Source: Epiperipatus broadwayi
Taxonomy: Eukaryota > Onychophora > Udeonychophora > Euonychophora > Peripatidae
Reading direction: 5' to 3'
Length of the DNA: 64,000 bases
Assembly: GCA_028023455.1 (NCBI GenBank)
Contig: JAQFVV010000956.1
Location: 64,001-128,000, forward strand
This document shows, piece after piece, positions 23,373 through 36,062 of the stretch. Both the position numbers and the translations under genes were made by a program. Every line of letters starts with the position of its first letter. Within the stretch, counting starts at the first letter, position 1. Below the pieces are notes generated by a model. It had not been told where the DNA came from, searched no databases, and was given only the letters and a program-made list of their open reading frames with translations.

Positions 23373-25507
23373 AACAGCCAAGTATCCAATCATTTTTGTA
23401 AATCGAATTTATTAGTATTTTTTTCTTTTCATTTAATTTGTAAATCTGTGTATAAATTTATTTATTATTAAATGTTAAAAAACACTTTTCAAATTTTGTA
23501 TAAATAATAGAAGTGTTTTAAGAATGTATATTTAGATTAATGGTATTCTGCAAAAATTTCACTATCTGACATGCCTATTTATGAGATAATGCTCAAATTA
23601 TCACCACCATCCATTATCAAGCTCCTTGTCTTATAGTTTTCCTATGAAATAGTTTTACATTTTCATGCATTGTTATTCTTGTTTGTTACTGCCAAACTGA
23701 CATAAACATTTATGAATATCATTTATCTTACTATTTACAAATTTCAATATAGTATGCAAAATAGCAGTTCTTTTCATTTGCTCTTGAGCCATCTAGTGTA
23801 AGCCTAAGTAATCACTTGATACGATGTAATGTAGAACTACAATATCCATATTATCAGATCATTTTCTTGAAGTGAGAACATTAAGATCTAAAACGGAAAT
23901 TAATGCATTTATGCATTTAATTAACACTTCTTACTTTTTTATATTTGTCAAGCTAACAGCCTAAAAATATTTTTTTAAGGCTTTAAATTCTAGCCAACTT
24001 GCTTACATAGATGTATAGATTGTTCACCTTTTTATTTTTTATAAATTTCAGAGACTTCCATTTTATACCAACTGTAGTCAAATTGTATGATATTGTAGGT
24101 AAAATGTATGAAAGTAGTTTATGATTGCTTTAGTCTGAATGCTTAAAATGTTTTGCAATTGTCACAATTGTGTTTGTCACTAACAACATTTACATTGCTG
24201 TTGCCAAAGGTAAATATTAATAATAAGTGTATTTAACTACTCGCTATTGCCTCATTATTTGTCTAAAATAAGTTGTTCTATAATTACATTAATAATAAAA
24301 CATTAGGAAATATTAATAAAACAAGTAAAAGAAGGTATGAAAAGTATAACCTACAGGTGAACAATTTTGCAATTAGTTATGATACTTCAGATTTTTCAAA
24401 CTTTACTTAATAATTGTGAGGTATGTGTAACAGTTTATTTCAATATCATTATTTTAATAGTCATTTAAATTTTTGGTATATTACTAGCCATCCTATGAAA
24501 AGCAAATTTCCAGAATGTATCTATCAACTTTAACTATTCTAAGATATTATTGTAATGATAGAATCCAGCTCCATCATTGCTGGTTATAAATTATATATTT
24601 ATGTGTTTCCATGTTCATCAGCAGAATACAAATTAAAACATTTTTTATTTACTTATAATTGAAGATGGGAGCTTATTGTTAAAAAAAGTCTTTTATTTCA
24701 GGTAGTTTGACAAATATACATATAGAAAAAAATGTTGACATCCACACACACCATAATAATTCCCAGAATTCAACTGGATGCAATTAAGTTAGATACCAAT
24801 GTTGGATTATGCAGATAATATTATATTCTTTATAAATTAAATTTTTTTTAAAGTAAAATCATGCTACAGTGTCAAAATGGTGGGGGGGGGTGGCGGGTTA
24901 GTGCGAAAATTATAGAATGAAACAAAATTTTTATTATACTGCCAACTAAAATCTATTAATTATACTAAATGCTTTCTTTTGGTTTGTAATGTTGTGAAAA
25001 TGAAACTATTACCATAAGTGGTAGAATGTAATCTATATTTGATAGGTTTAGCATTATTGATTCGGTCACTTGTTTTCAATTTAATTTTGATTGTTTTTTA
25101 AAAATAAAAAACCACTAAATAAACAACAATTTAAAAAAAAAATGTTTATCGATGTGAATATGAAATTCAGTAGTTAAAAATTTGTATTTAATGATGATTA
25201 TATGTATTTATCCAGGTGAAGATAAAATTCAGTAGTTTAAATTTATTGTTAAAAAATGATTAATATCCAATATAAATATTTATGCATGTGAAGATAATAT
25301 TCAGTAGTTAAAATTCACATTTAATGAATAATTGTTCAATACACTGGTGTTGAATTAGGAAACTTGATAAAGCAACTTTTGAGAGATGAGATTAGTCAAT
25401 AACAGTAGCATTTTAATTTAATTTTAAATTTTTAGATCCCTAAATTTACATTTTATAATTGTAAACATTAATTCTTATTAAGCACATGGTCTGCATATAA
25501 ATACACA
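23373..25507. other. AT-rich interval with one G-run
   Basis: No gene supported. A strand-asymmetric run GGTGGGGGGGGGTGGCGGG stands at about 24879-24897. Three loose copies of GTGAA.AT.AAATTCAGTAGTT.AAA (25150-25320) form a degenerate tandem repeat with a period of about 70 bp. Confidence 0.5.
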
Positions 25508-25918
25508 TAAGGCTCGACCTTAATACTATGCACTTTGAGTGCTTAATTTACCATGAGAAGGACTTCTACAAAACTTAACACAAGATTACAACATTATAAA
25601 GATAAGACTGACCATCTTATCTTCAACATACTTTCTAATTATATAGGCAAATCTAAATATTAGCTCACTGTGAATCAAAGGCTTTCATGAATCTTGATTT
25701 CTAAATGAAGCACTGGACTTAGTGAAGAGCTTGCTAGCTTCATCCTTTCAAATCAAAATGCTTTAGATTTGCCTACATAATTAGAAAGTAGGTTGAAGAT
25801 AAGACAGCCAACCTCTTTTATCTTTACAAAGTCATAATCTTGTGTTAAGATTTATAGAGGTCCCTTTTGTGGTAAAATTATGCACTCACGGTTCATAGTG
25901 TTAAGGTTAAAGCCTTAT
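25508..25918. mobile_element. Foldback element with about 155-bp arms
   Basis: 25508-25665 pairs with 25760-25918: TAAGGCT..ACCTTAA.ACTATG, TTAACACAAGATTA, AAAGATAAGA, CTTATCTTCAAC.TACTTTC and TTAGAAAGTA.GTTGAAGATA recur inverted. The outer ends read ATAAGGCTCGACCTTAA and its inverse. No frame, no clear target duplication. Confidence 0.85.
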
Positions 25919-26361
25919 AAGTATTTATTTTATAGTTGTATTTTTTAAGAGTGCATCACAAAATTATAGATGTGGTTAGATGTTTAGTTTTCTATTCAAG
26001 ACAGTTTAGAAAAACCTTTGCCTTTAAAGCAAATGTTTATTAGGTTTTATTACTCTATTGTCAGAGAGTACAAGATGCCAGTATGGCTAATTTTAAAATT
26101 AAGTACAATACAGTACCCTTGCAATTACTTAATAAAAATAAGTAAACAATTCTTAACAGGTACTTCTGTTTATAGGTTTGCATCACATGATCAATGAGAT
26201 CATTGTCTTCATTCAAAATGCTTTTATCAAAACATGTTCCAAGCAAATATCTGTTCATAAAGGAACATGATTAGAAGGCTCAAAAATATCATTTCTGACT
26301 GCACTTATAACTTATTGCATGGAATTAATTACTATACAATGGAGGAGAAACCAGTTACATT

Positions 26362-26894
26362 TATCATATAAAACTGTTATTGACTGAAACAACTGCCTAC
26401 ATGAAGTTTGTATCTCCAGCCTTTTATCTAGGCCATTATATAAAATTGAAGTGTCTAACAAAATTATTAAACTGGATGAAACTCTCTTCAGTAAGATAAA
26501 AAAACAACAGGGATAAATACTTCTGTAGCAGTAGCTTTTGCAGAGAAGCCAATGAATGCTTTGTTGTACCTTTGTAAATAGAGCAGCCCTGATTCTTATT
26601 GTTACCATTAAAGAAAATATCACCAATGGATCTACTATTTATTCAGACCATTGGAAGAGTTACAAAAGTGAGGAATTTTTTTATATTGGTTTTCAACATT
26701 TCAAACTAAATCACAACTACAATCTTGTGGATCAAGATAAAGGCATGCATATGCAAAATATAAATAGGTTATGGGATGATAAAATGGTGAAACAAAAAGA
26801 ACTAAAGAACTGTATGACAACATATGATGACTGCACAACCAAGAAGATACATTTGTGGCAATGTTACTGGCTGTTAACAATTTCTGTCTACTAA
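26362..26894 (+). pseudogene. Merlin (ISXO2/IS1016-like) DDE transposase relic
   Basis: Read across two frames, the plus strand gives the order of motifs expected for the Merlin superfamily: LSYKTVID then HEVCIS; IIKLDETLFSKIKKQQG around 26445-26515 (first catalytic D); CREANECFVVPL near 26537; ending with NRAALILIVTIKENITNGST, IYSDHWKSYKS (second D), FQHFKLNHNYNLVDQDKGMH and MQNINRLW. A frameshift near 26573 and in-frame stops near 26392, 26514 and 26526 interrupt it. The third catalytic residue, usually E in N-I-E-R-L-W, is N here. The tail keeps the short aromatic LWQCYWLL end. Terminal inverted repeats were not found. Inactive copy; the reverse-strand ORFs are shadows. Confidence 0.82.
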
Positions 26895-27323
26895 CATGAA
26901 TATCCATGTTTGCCACATTTGTTATATTTTTTCTTTTGTTTTTATTTTATTTACTACAGTTATATTTTTATTTAATTACAATCATATGGAGTTTTGTGTA
27001 ATTTTTTTATAATCATCTTAAAAGAAATTCACCAAAATATTTAATACAATAATCATCTTAAGAAACAGCCATATTGTTTAAAACATGTATTGGAGGCCCC
27101 TGAAAATGGATTATTAATAAAAAATTCCTGCCAAGTTTCCAGCAAAAAGATAATATTTAAGTGCCAAAGCATTTTATTTGGATTACAAAAATGAATAATG
27201 GCATAAATAAAACATAACATTTATTAAAATAAATTTTAATAGATGAATTTAATCCATATAAGGGATTTAAATTAAAACAAAAAAGCTTAAAATACATATA
27301 ATCATTTTTATATATGTGTCAAA
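26895..27323. other. AT-rich interval, nothing recognised
   Basis: No frame or repeat supported. Confidence 0.45.
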
Positions 27324-27398
27324 GCATTGACCGGGAAGTGAACCCGGACTGGCTAGCTTGAAAAACAACTATGCTAACCTCTAGGCCACCAACGACGC
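27324..27398 (-). pseudogene. tRNA-Gly(UCC)-derived pseudogene or SINE head, copy 1
   Basis: Minus strand: GCGTCGTTGGTGGCCTAGAG, GTTAGCATAGTTGT, TTTTCAAGC, then a perfect T arm CCGGGTTCACTTCCCGG and ATGC. Layout matches animal tRNA-Gly(UCC) (GCGTTGGTGG.. ..CCTTCCAA..) with a 3-base insertion in the acceptor arm and an anticodon loop changed from CTTCCAA toward TTTTCAA. With the acceptor stem damaged it is unlikely to be a working tRNA. Flanks are shared with the copy at 50.8 kb (TTGACATAT on the 3' side, CAAGC on the 5' side), so it is more likely a dispersed element than a lone tRNA relic. Confidence 0.75.
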
Positions 27399-27539
27399 TT
27401 GACATATAATCATTTTTTTGAAAGAAAAATGTTAGATTGACAAGATTTGCAAGTAACAAAAAATGAATCCACAAATCTGGTAAGTAGTAGTAATTAAAAG
27501 ATAAATAAGAGTCACTAATTTATTATTGCTATATATATT

Positions 27540-27905
27540 GTACCAGGTTCGATCTGTTGATGATCACACTTACCCTGCAAGCTTGGTTTAGCTGGGTTCC
27601 AACCTTATTTATAATAAATTTATAATCATATAAATATTATGTGAACAAACCGGCACATTCGAGCAAAGTGGAGAATACTATTGATGGCAGGGCCATCAAT
27701 AATACCCACAGTCAGACCATGCTATACCACACATAACACGATCACATTTCCAGACTGTGGCCCATCTCAACTGCTAGATTCAAACCCCTACTATCCAAAC
27801 ACTTTATTTGTTTCAGAGTAAACCTCGGGTGCCAGCTAGTTTAAAACTAACATGTTCAGACAGTAGGCCCATAATCCAGGGCTCGAAAAATCCCTTAACA
27901 AGCTC
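27540..27905. other. Less AT-rich patch of unknown origin
   Basis: About 365 bp with markedly higher G+C than its surroundings and words such as GGCAGGGCCATCAATAATAC and CCAGACTGTGGCCCATCTCA. No frame longer than about 30 codons. It has the look of an old dispersed repeat; the family was not recognised. Confidence 0.4.
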
Positions 27906-29333
27906 AGCTATTTTTTTAATTCAATTAGTGGTGAAAAGAATTAACTGACAAATTTAAACTTAAGTTTAAAAAACAATTTATTTTAATTAACAGTAATTAT
28001 TAAAGTTTTAATCTACTTTAGATATTTTTTAATTAACATAAACATTTAAAGTACTTATATATGACCACACACACACATTTTAAATACACATGAAAATATA
28101 ATCTGACAATGTTAAATGAAAAAGTATTAAATAATATGATAAATATTAAATATAAGGCATTCAAACCAACATGCACATTAATAGTTCTTTATGTGTCAAT
28201 AGAATTCCCTTACTACTGACTTGGGAGGCTTTATGGATGGCAATGACTACTTTGAATTTATAAATGGAAATAAGAAAGTTATTAAATACCTAGGTTTTTG
28301 GAGCATGGAGATTTTGGCTGTTTGCTTCCTGTATTTCCAGTGTGTTTCTGAATTGATTTATTACCAGCCGGCTGGGGATTCCTATTGATTGATGATACTG
28401 GTTACTTCTTTTATTATGCTTGAGGATGGTTCTTTTTTTGTGGCACTATTATTATTAAAACAGTAGATACTCAGGAGGATCTCACTTATGGGGTGGCTGT
28501 TACTTCATCTCAGGCTGAGTACTGGTATTTGGACAAGGTTTGAAGTTCATGGTATGTTCCGATAAAGCTATTAACATTGCATGACCAATGGATGAATTGA
28601 ACTCATAGATTGACTGATCAAAACTAAAACTCAGCTGTTTCTCAAACACAACTGTCTGATAAAAAATTGACTATTTATACCTAAAATGTGTTGTCCATTT
28701 CGATATCCTCCAGCTATATCTGTTGTCAAAGTTATTTCCTTGTTTTAATTGCATTTCTTTAAGATAAGCTTTTAATCCTGTTGGAGATATCAATTAGCAA
28801 CCATCCAAATGTGTTGTTTTTACATTTTTGATTAGTAGCCATTGCCATGTTTTAAATATAATTTTCCTTTATTTCATTTTAACACGCACATATTTATGCA
28901 ATATTTATAATTGCACATGTATATTTTATTAACAAGCATTCATCATTTACACACATGTATATTTTAATCTAAACTCAACACTAGTTTTAAAAAAATTATT
29001 ATTTTTTTTTCAACTTACATAAAAAGAGATTTATATTTTTAAACTTTAAGTTATATTTCAACTGACAATAATACTAAAAAAACCTTTACTTCTTTTATAA
29101 AACTTTTAACTTGATGCTCTAAAGCAAACCCCCCTCCCCTCTTTTAATTAATTAATTGTAACTTATTTCAAAAACTCTTTGACTTCAATCTTACATTTTT
29201 TAAAAAAAAAAAACTGCAATAAAAACTTTTAAACTTTTAAATACTATTCTCTTTTAACAAAAGATTTTTGTTTTAATAATTTTTAGATAAAATTATTATG
29301 TGCCAACACAATGTTGGTACATTATATATATAA
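27906..29333. other. Interval with a less AT-rich block at 28200-28640, no gene
   Basis: The block 28200-28640 (for example CCAGCCGGCTGGGGATTCC near 28364) has no sustained frame on either strand. The rest is AT-rich with long homopolymers. Confidence 0.4.
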
Positions 29334-29470
29334 TGTGACTTGAACTCAGACTTTCAAGCACTCCTCAGCTATCCACACTATTTAATACAACTGATATACA
29401 TGACCACACACATGTAGAAAAGTTAAATAATTACCAATATACATGCTAAACCAGCACTCATCAGTTTGTG
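29334..29470 (-). mobile_element. Family 2 SINE, inverted partner (left)
   Basis: Inverse of 29765-29893. On the minus strand: CTGATGAGTGCTGGTTTAGC, GTGTGTGGTCATGTATATCA, GTGTGGATAGCTGAGGAGTG, then CTTGAAAGTCTGAGTTCAAG. The last word is a B-box-like element. Confidence 0.7.
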
Positions 29471-29764
29471 AAAAACACCTGGTTTTCAAATATTTACACA
29501 TCAAGCTTGTAGCCTGCCCATTTCTCTTCTACGTATTTAAAAAGATAAGGTTTTATACATGAGGTATGAGAGTGACTTGAGGTCAACATTGTCATCGCAA
29601 TAATATTGGCATCAGCATGGGATTTGGGTTTTCATCATCAGATTTTCAATGATATGGATGGCTGAAAAGTTGGAGTAGATTGAAGCATGTCCATTAAAGT
29701 TTGAAGATTTGCAATCTTAATGTAAACTGAGCACTGATTATTTATATGTTTGGGAGATGATAAT

Positions 29765-29893
29765 CTGGACCAACTGATGACCACTGGTTTAGCATGAAAC
29801 ATGTATATTGTGTGGTCATGTCTATCAATTGTATGAGATAGTATGGATAGTTGAAGAGTGCTTGAAAGTCTGAGTTCAAGTCCCCTATATTTC
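29765..29893 (+). mobile_element. Family 2 SINE, inverted partner (right)
   Basis: Plus strand: CCAACTGATGACCACTGGTT (a conserved block also seen at 58025), GTGTGGTCATGTCTATCAAT, GTATGGATAGTTGAAGAGTG, CTTGAAAGTCTGAGTTCAAG. The conserved block comes before the tRNA-like part, as if the tail of one unit were joined to the head of the next. Confidence 0.7.
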
Positions 29894-30843
29894 CAATAAA
29901 GCTCTAGGTTTGTGAAGAGTGACTGGTATATATATATATATGCTCTTTTCTATAGGTTAGATCAGCTCATTACAGTAAATTATTAAAAAAAATTATATTT
30001 AGAATATGTCCTCTTTATGTGTTAGTTATCTTGTATTAATAATATCTTAAAAGTACAATTTGAAGCTAAATAAAATTATGTAATGCTTAAAATTATAATA
30101 AATCACTTAAGGACAATTAAGTAAAGCTCAAAATATTAAAAAGCTGGCCATAATAAATAATGCAGCTATAAATGTTTAAAAGTTAAATTTTAATAGTTTA
30201 AAACTTATAGTTAAATAAAAGTTATATTTATTTTTATAAATTATATTTAATAATTATAATTAATATCATATATTTTAAAAGTAAGTTTTATGGTAGTGAA
30301 AGTTATATTTAATTCTATATTTTCCAAATTATTCTTCCAAATTTTGTATTATTGTATTATTTTATTTAATACATCAAGTGTTGCAATTTATTATTTATTC
30401 CCAGACAGAAAAATTGGATACAGTCTGTCTCAGTTATATCAATCATGTGACTCATATAATAATATGGTTATACACACATGCTTGCTAGTATTTAGATTAG
30501 TAAAGTTCAAAATATCTTAAAATTGCATTATAGAATTGGATATAATTATTATATATCACAAAAGCAAATATTAAATTAGTCATATTAAATGTTTTTAAAA
30601 TAATATTATAAAACGGATACAGCTAATAAAAAGTTAAATATTTTGTTTTAAAATAAAATAGATAAATTAAATATTAAAGGTGGTATAAATTATTAAATAT
30701 TGTTTTTTAAAAGTCATTTTAAGTGTTTAATTAATTTTAGTAAAGTAATAATTGATTTAAAATTAATATTTTAAATAATATTTTTAAAATTATAATGCAT
30801 CATATTTTTATTTTAAAATTTAATTGTGTAAAACTGTAACATT

Positions 30844-30913
30844 ATGCAAATTTGCTATCAAATGAAAAGTAAGAATCCACCAATAGGATGAGGTATTTTC
30901 TAGGATATAAATA
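30844..30913 (+). promoter_or_regulatory. Octamer, CCAAT and TATA words in promoter order
   Basis: ATGCAAAT (30844-30851), CCAAT (30880-30884) and TATAAATA (30906-30913) lie in promoter-like order. No open frame follows within several hundred bases, so if it is a promoter it would serve a noncoding first exon. In AT-rich DNA a chance match is quite possible. Confidence 0.2.
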
Positions 30914-32073
30914 CTCTTGCATGATTAGTATCTAGTGTCATCCAATTTATTAATGGGTGATCAAAGTCAGTGGTAATCGATGTAAAAGTAATTTTAAAAT
31001 TTTATTATTTTAGTCAATTTTTTAGTGCTTTCATACAATTTATTTGCAAAACTAATAGGACATTTATTTTAAAAGTATTTGCAAAGAGAGTGTAAAATAG
31101 ATATATTTAATAACTTCATTTTAATGTGCATTGATAATTTTTAAAGTTCTTTTACCAGGAGTATTCATCAGAAACTTAATATAACTTCGCAATAAAATAT
31201 GGAAATGTCGATAAGTAAAATGTATTTAGTGGAAATTTTAAAGATAAATATAATAATTGTGAATATAATATTAATAATATTAACTAAGAGGACTATTCCC
31301 ATAAATAAATTATTATTATGGACATTGTACAGAAAGCTTAATAGAAAAGGTATTCGCCGATTAAAAGTGAAGTACGCATTTTTATTTTATATAACAGCAA
31401 AATAATCTTGTCCAAGGTTAATAAGTAATATGACAAGTATATTTTATAATAATTTTATGGAAACAATGCTATAGGAATAAATGTTTTATGATTTTTGAAG
31501 GAAAACATTATAAATATTTGTAAGAAATTATTTTAAGTAAAGACTAATGGAAAATATTTATGAAAGCATATGTTATAAAACCTGAGGTATATAGGGTTAT
31601 ATGCATTTTTGCTAAAATTATTTATAAAATTGTTAAAAAAACTGAGTTTTAAGATAATAAGGAAACCGCTAAAAATAGATAATAAATAGCAATAAATTTT
31701 ATTAAAGAAGAAACCTACAAAGAAAAGGAATACATGAATAAATGAAAGTATGGGATTATAAAAATATTTTATATTGTGCAAAAAGTTTATCTGGATAATT
31801 CAAGCTAAGCCAATGGGAAATGATACATCACCAGGCCGACATAGAATATTCTAGGATAGTAGTTTCACAGAATTATTTTTAAATGTTATGATTTTATTAT
31901 GATTTTAATAATCATTGTTCTGGACAATAGAAACATAAACTATTATTCTATAAACTCTTCCAGGACAGATCGATGATTATTTTATTTAATTTTTCAAGAT
32001 TTTAAGACGTATTATTATATTTTTTATTCATTTTTTAAACATCGCTTACTGCTGGAAACAGTTTGTTTTGTTC

Positions 32074-32087
32074 GTCGTCATAGCAAC
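32074..32087 (+). promoter_or_regulatory. X-box-like motif (RFX-type)
   Basis: GTCGTCATAGCAAC fits the RYYNYYATRRNRAC consensus used for RFX/DAF-19 sites at all 14 positions, in a locally less AT-rich stretch. No adjacent gene is visible. Confidence 0.2.
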
Positions 32088-35040
32088 AGGGGAATTTTTA
32101 AAAATTGCTTTTGAGGAGAACATTTTTTTTTAAAAAAAAAAACTCGAGAAAATAAAGTATTTGAACTGTATAAAGAACATTCATTTTCAGCTGAAGATTA
32201 AGTAAATATAGTTTTGACTCATTTATTAATTTTTTAAATGTAATTATTTTTTGGTTTATAAGAGTAGGAACATGAATATTAATTTATTGATAATATTAGA
32301 ATCTTATAGTAGAATAATTTAATAATTTAAATAGGAGCATTTAAAGATAAAAGTATGTTTGTGTTTTCATGTATGCAATGTTGTATTTAATTGATGGAAA
32401 ACTGAAGACTGCATAAGTGATGACAAGTCGATATCACTTAGTAATAGTTAATGAATATTGATATACTTTATGATGTATATTTTGTTTTTATTTTTTGCAG
32501 ATTGCCTATAAATTATAATGTATGGAAGTATAAATGTTGAATTATATGCAAACACATTTGTACAACACATTTAAATTATGAGATTAGGATTTATTTTGGG
32601 AATATGCATACTTTAATTTTATATTTGTAATATAACACAATATGATGATGAGTATTTATGTGATTTTTTAAAAAACTTTCATATTATTGGATGTTCAAAG
32701 TATTTATATGACTAGTTTGTATGTGTTTAGAATATAAAATAAGAAAGTAAAGCAAACTTTTTTGTGGATTAGTAAGATCGCTCTAATTATAATCAAATTT
32801 TGTTTATTATTTTGAATATGTAAGTTAGTTATTTGTCGATGTAAGATTTGATAAATCTTTTAGAAAATAATGATAAGATAGTTACTTGGTTGTAATATTA
32901 TGAACATGAACCCAAGAGATGATATTAAGGTAGGATGTAATAAGGGAATATGAATAGTATTTTGTAATATTAGTAGATATGCAATACAGTTAACAAAACC
33001 CTGTAGGTGTATATTTATTTATGGACAGTGTCTATTTTTAAAGTATTGATGTTTCCATGAAGCTGAAGGAATGGCTTTGACATCATTGATAGTATTGGAG
33101 AGCATTAGACAGAATAGGTCATGCCTCTATATTCTTATAGATACACTGTACCATGGTATTTTTTCTGATATGTATTATGAGTTATACTCTAGTTTTTCTT
33201 CTCTATGCCTACTCATCTATTCGCTATCTAGATTTCCAAAGTAACTACATTGCACAGTATGGTATATTTCATAAGAAATAATAGATAATTTAGAGTTTAA
33301 GATATGCTATTATCTGAATAAGTTAAGTTCATTTACATGTAAGAAGAAGTAGAATTTGTATAAATTGGAATTGAAAATCCAATGGATCCAAAAGGGAAAG
33401 AATCATAAAATATGTTTACATTTTATTTTGGAAATAAAATAAAATTTCAGGAATAAAGTATATAAAGCAAAGTTGCTCTTTAAAATGTTAAATAACTTTT
33501 AAATGCTTTACTTTGTTTTAAAATGAGTATTGTATATTTTTAAGATATAATGTTATAAAGTAAAATGATATAAACAATAAGCATAGGTACAATTTTTGTA
33601 TTTATTAAATAATAGGGAATATATCAGTAATTATAACTATATAGTATTAGAGTAATATTAAATGGGATATATTATATTTAATAATCATAGTGAAGTGAAC
33701 AATGATATCCACACAATCTAGTAATAAATTGTTAGTAGATATTTTATATAGTATTTTTTAACATTGCAAAACGAAAATTGTTTATTTTAAAAGATCCATA
33801 GTCTTGATTATTATTATTTTTTATGTTTTCCGTACTATGTTTCAATAGATGTTTTAATATAAAAAAAGAAGCATAGTTAAATAATAGTTAAAGATACGAT
33901 ATGTTTTAAATAAGTATTAAATAAATGTAATTTTATCATAAGATTGATCATAAAGAGATAAATAAAATTGTATTGTTGTATTATTATTACTTTAAGTCAG
34001 AGTGAAGTCTTAACTAGGTTTAATAAAAAATGTATAACAGTGCAAATTAGGATATCCAGTGTAAATATTGTAAATAAATTATTTTATTTTAGTGTTATAA
34101 TAAAACTTTGTTAAATTTGTTTTTAAAAATTTGTGTGTTTAGGCTGTTTCTTTTCCCCATTATAATGCATGAGATACACGGAATAATTGAATCAAACATA
34201 ATATTTTGCACAGAAATAAATAAAGTATTCTTTTTAAGAATTGGAATATTTTTTTGGAGTTTATTTATTTAAGAAATCACATTTTTACATTATCTTATGA
34301 TCATAAATTAATTATTATAATGGTACATTGAAACATATTCTATCCATTGCCACACATATATTTTTCAGATTATTTAATATTACCACACATTTATTATAGT
34401 ATTATATGAAGCTAAAGATTATATTATAGTATTTTATTATTTTATTATGGTAATAAAATTATAGTGAAGAGAAAAGATATGCAGAATTAGTTCATACAAT
34501 GAAGAGTATTATTATTTATTATTATTAGTAGTAGTTAAGTGTAGTAGAGTATGACATAAAAATCCCTTATCATGTTTTACTACAGTGATTTAATTAACTT
34601 AGAATAGTTTTATGAACCTGAGATTTTATTGAGCTAAATTATTGTAGATAAAAGATTAAGATTTAATCATTAGTTTAATTATAATGAGTAGGAGTTATGA
34701 AAGTTGTAAGAATACTATAAGTTTATTTATTTGAGATAGTAATAGGGGGGATAGTATTCTTATGCCATTGAGATAGTATCCTGTGGGATATTGGCTCAAT
34801 GTAATCTTTCTTGTCATCTGTATTTCACTTCCAAGTCTCATGATATAATAAATATTTATTGATTTATTTTATAAACTGAACCTTATTCTTATTTTAAATT
34901 TGAGCTAGTGGAACATTTAATATAATGGAGAATATTTTATTTATTAATTATTTGCATTTAACCAAACGTAATAGTTAACTGAGCTAACCCATTTTATTTT
35001 ATATGATATTGCCCCGGAAGTGAGACTGCAAATGGCATGG

Positions 35041-35043
35041 TTA

Positions 35044-35117
<74 letters not shown>
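35041..35117. repeat. (TA)n microsatellite with a central GAC interruption
   Basis: Two alternating TA blocks separated by TGAC near 35081. GGACTATCTAAATC follows. Confidence 0.97.
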
Positions 35118-35121
<4 letters not shown>

Positions 35122-35155
35122 CTATCTAAATCATCTAATATTAAGTATTCAATGT

Positions 35156-35421
35156 CTTTAGAAAAATTTAACTTTATTTAAAAGTTCAAATTACATTCAA
35201 CTGTTAGTAATAGCAGACAGATTAGTATATGCACAATATTTCAAGAGATATTTGCATGTCTTCTTCAGATGTTGCTGGCCTGACCAGTGACAGAGCTAAT
35301 ATGAGAATTGAAGCTGGATCATTAGAGTCAGGAATATTAAATTTTAAGGCAATACTTTAACCAACTGAGTCATCTGCCAAAAACAATAGTCAGTAGAAAT
35401 TTCATATACTTATCTATGAGG
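35156..35421 (-). mobile_element. tRNA-derived SINE, copy 2
   Basis: Same family and strand as 10740-11025: GGCAGATGACTCAGTTGGTT (A-box region), AGCTTCAATTCTC (B-box region), CATCTGAAGAAGACATGCAA (central domain), then an AT-rich tail with TTTAAATAAAGTTAAATT. More diverged than copy 1. It abuts the (TA)n tract on its 3' side. Confidence 0.8.
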
Positions 35422-35899
35422 TTTTTTTCAACTTTTTCACTTTTTCTAAGAAGCAAAATTGATTAATGATTTCCATATATTATGTATAGTCATACTACTT
35501 TGACATATTCACCATTGTTATGTGAGCAACTTCTTTGAATTTTCTTCTTTGTACCTTTTTCTTTTTACTCAATATTTTGTATTTTTTCAATTGAACATAT
35601 ATAGTGTGATACTTTACATTTATCTATTTTTTTTTAATCGTCAGTTTGTGCACTTACAATCACTTGCCAATGGGGTAACTGATCTCACCATTATACATTT
35701 TTCCACATTCAGATGGTAGTTTTTGCTTTTTAGCATTTCAAGTTTAGGCTTTGTAAATGTTAGAATTCCTCATGGTGTGGTATTGTTCTGAAAAGCTGTT
35801 CCGATGTTATACTGATTGCAGATTTTCCTTAATTTGTCTTATTTTTGGTATGTATTATTACACTACTGTACCAATAATTGCACCTAAATCTTAGGATCT

Positions 35900-36062
35900 A
35901 ATGCAATGGTGATATAGGATTAGGCACTAGATAGGGATTTTATGCACAATCCTTCTGGCATCCATTGATTAATTTGGCTTGCATTGAGTGGCACTACTGT
36001 ATGGAGTTTTGCCTGTTTAATAACAGTTATGAGCAAGCATAAGAAATGGTGATGATGGGATG
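35900..36062 (-). mobile_element. Hairpin element family HpA, left arm and leader only
   Basis: On the minus strand this reads CATTTCTTATGCTTGCTCAT, AACTGTTATTAAACAGGC, AAAACTCCATACAGTAGTGC, AATCAATGGATGCCAGAAGG and GCATAAAATCCCTATCTAGT, i.e. the leader plus the left arm of the family. The return arm is missing. The outer leader reads TGAACATC, close to TAAACATC at the start of the 0.45 and 40.8 kb inserts. Confidence 0.8.

Larger units (their letters stand above)
29894..34999. other. Long AT-rich interval, no gene supported
   Basis: Roughly 5 kb. Predicted frames at 30290, 31199 and 31533 have no family motifs and the composition of random AT-rich sequence. Two regulatory-looking clusters are listed separately (30844-30913 and 32074-32087). 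GGGGGGATAG near 34745 is a lone G run. Confidence 0.5.
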
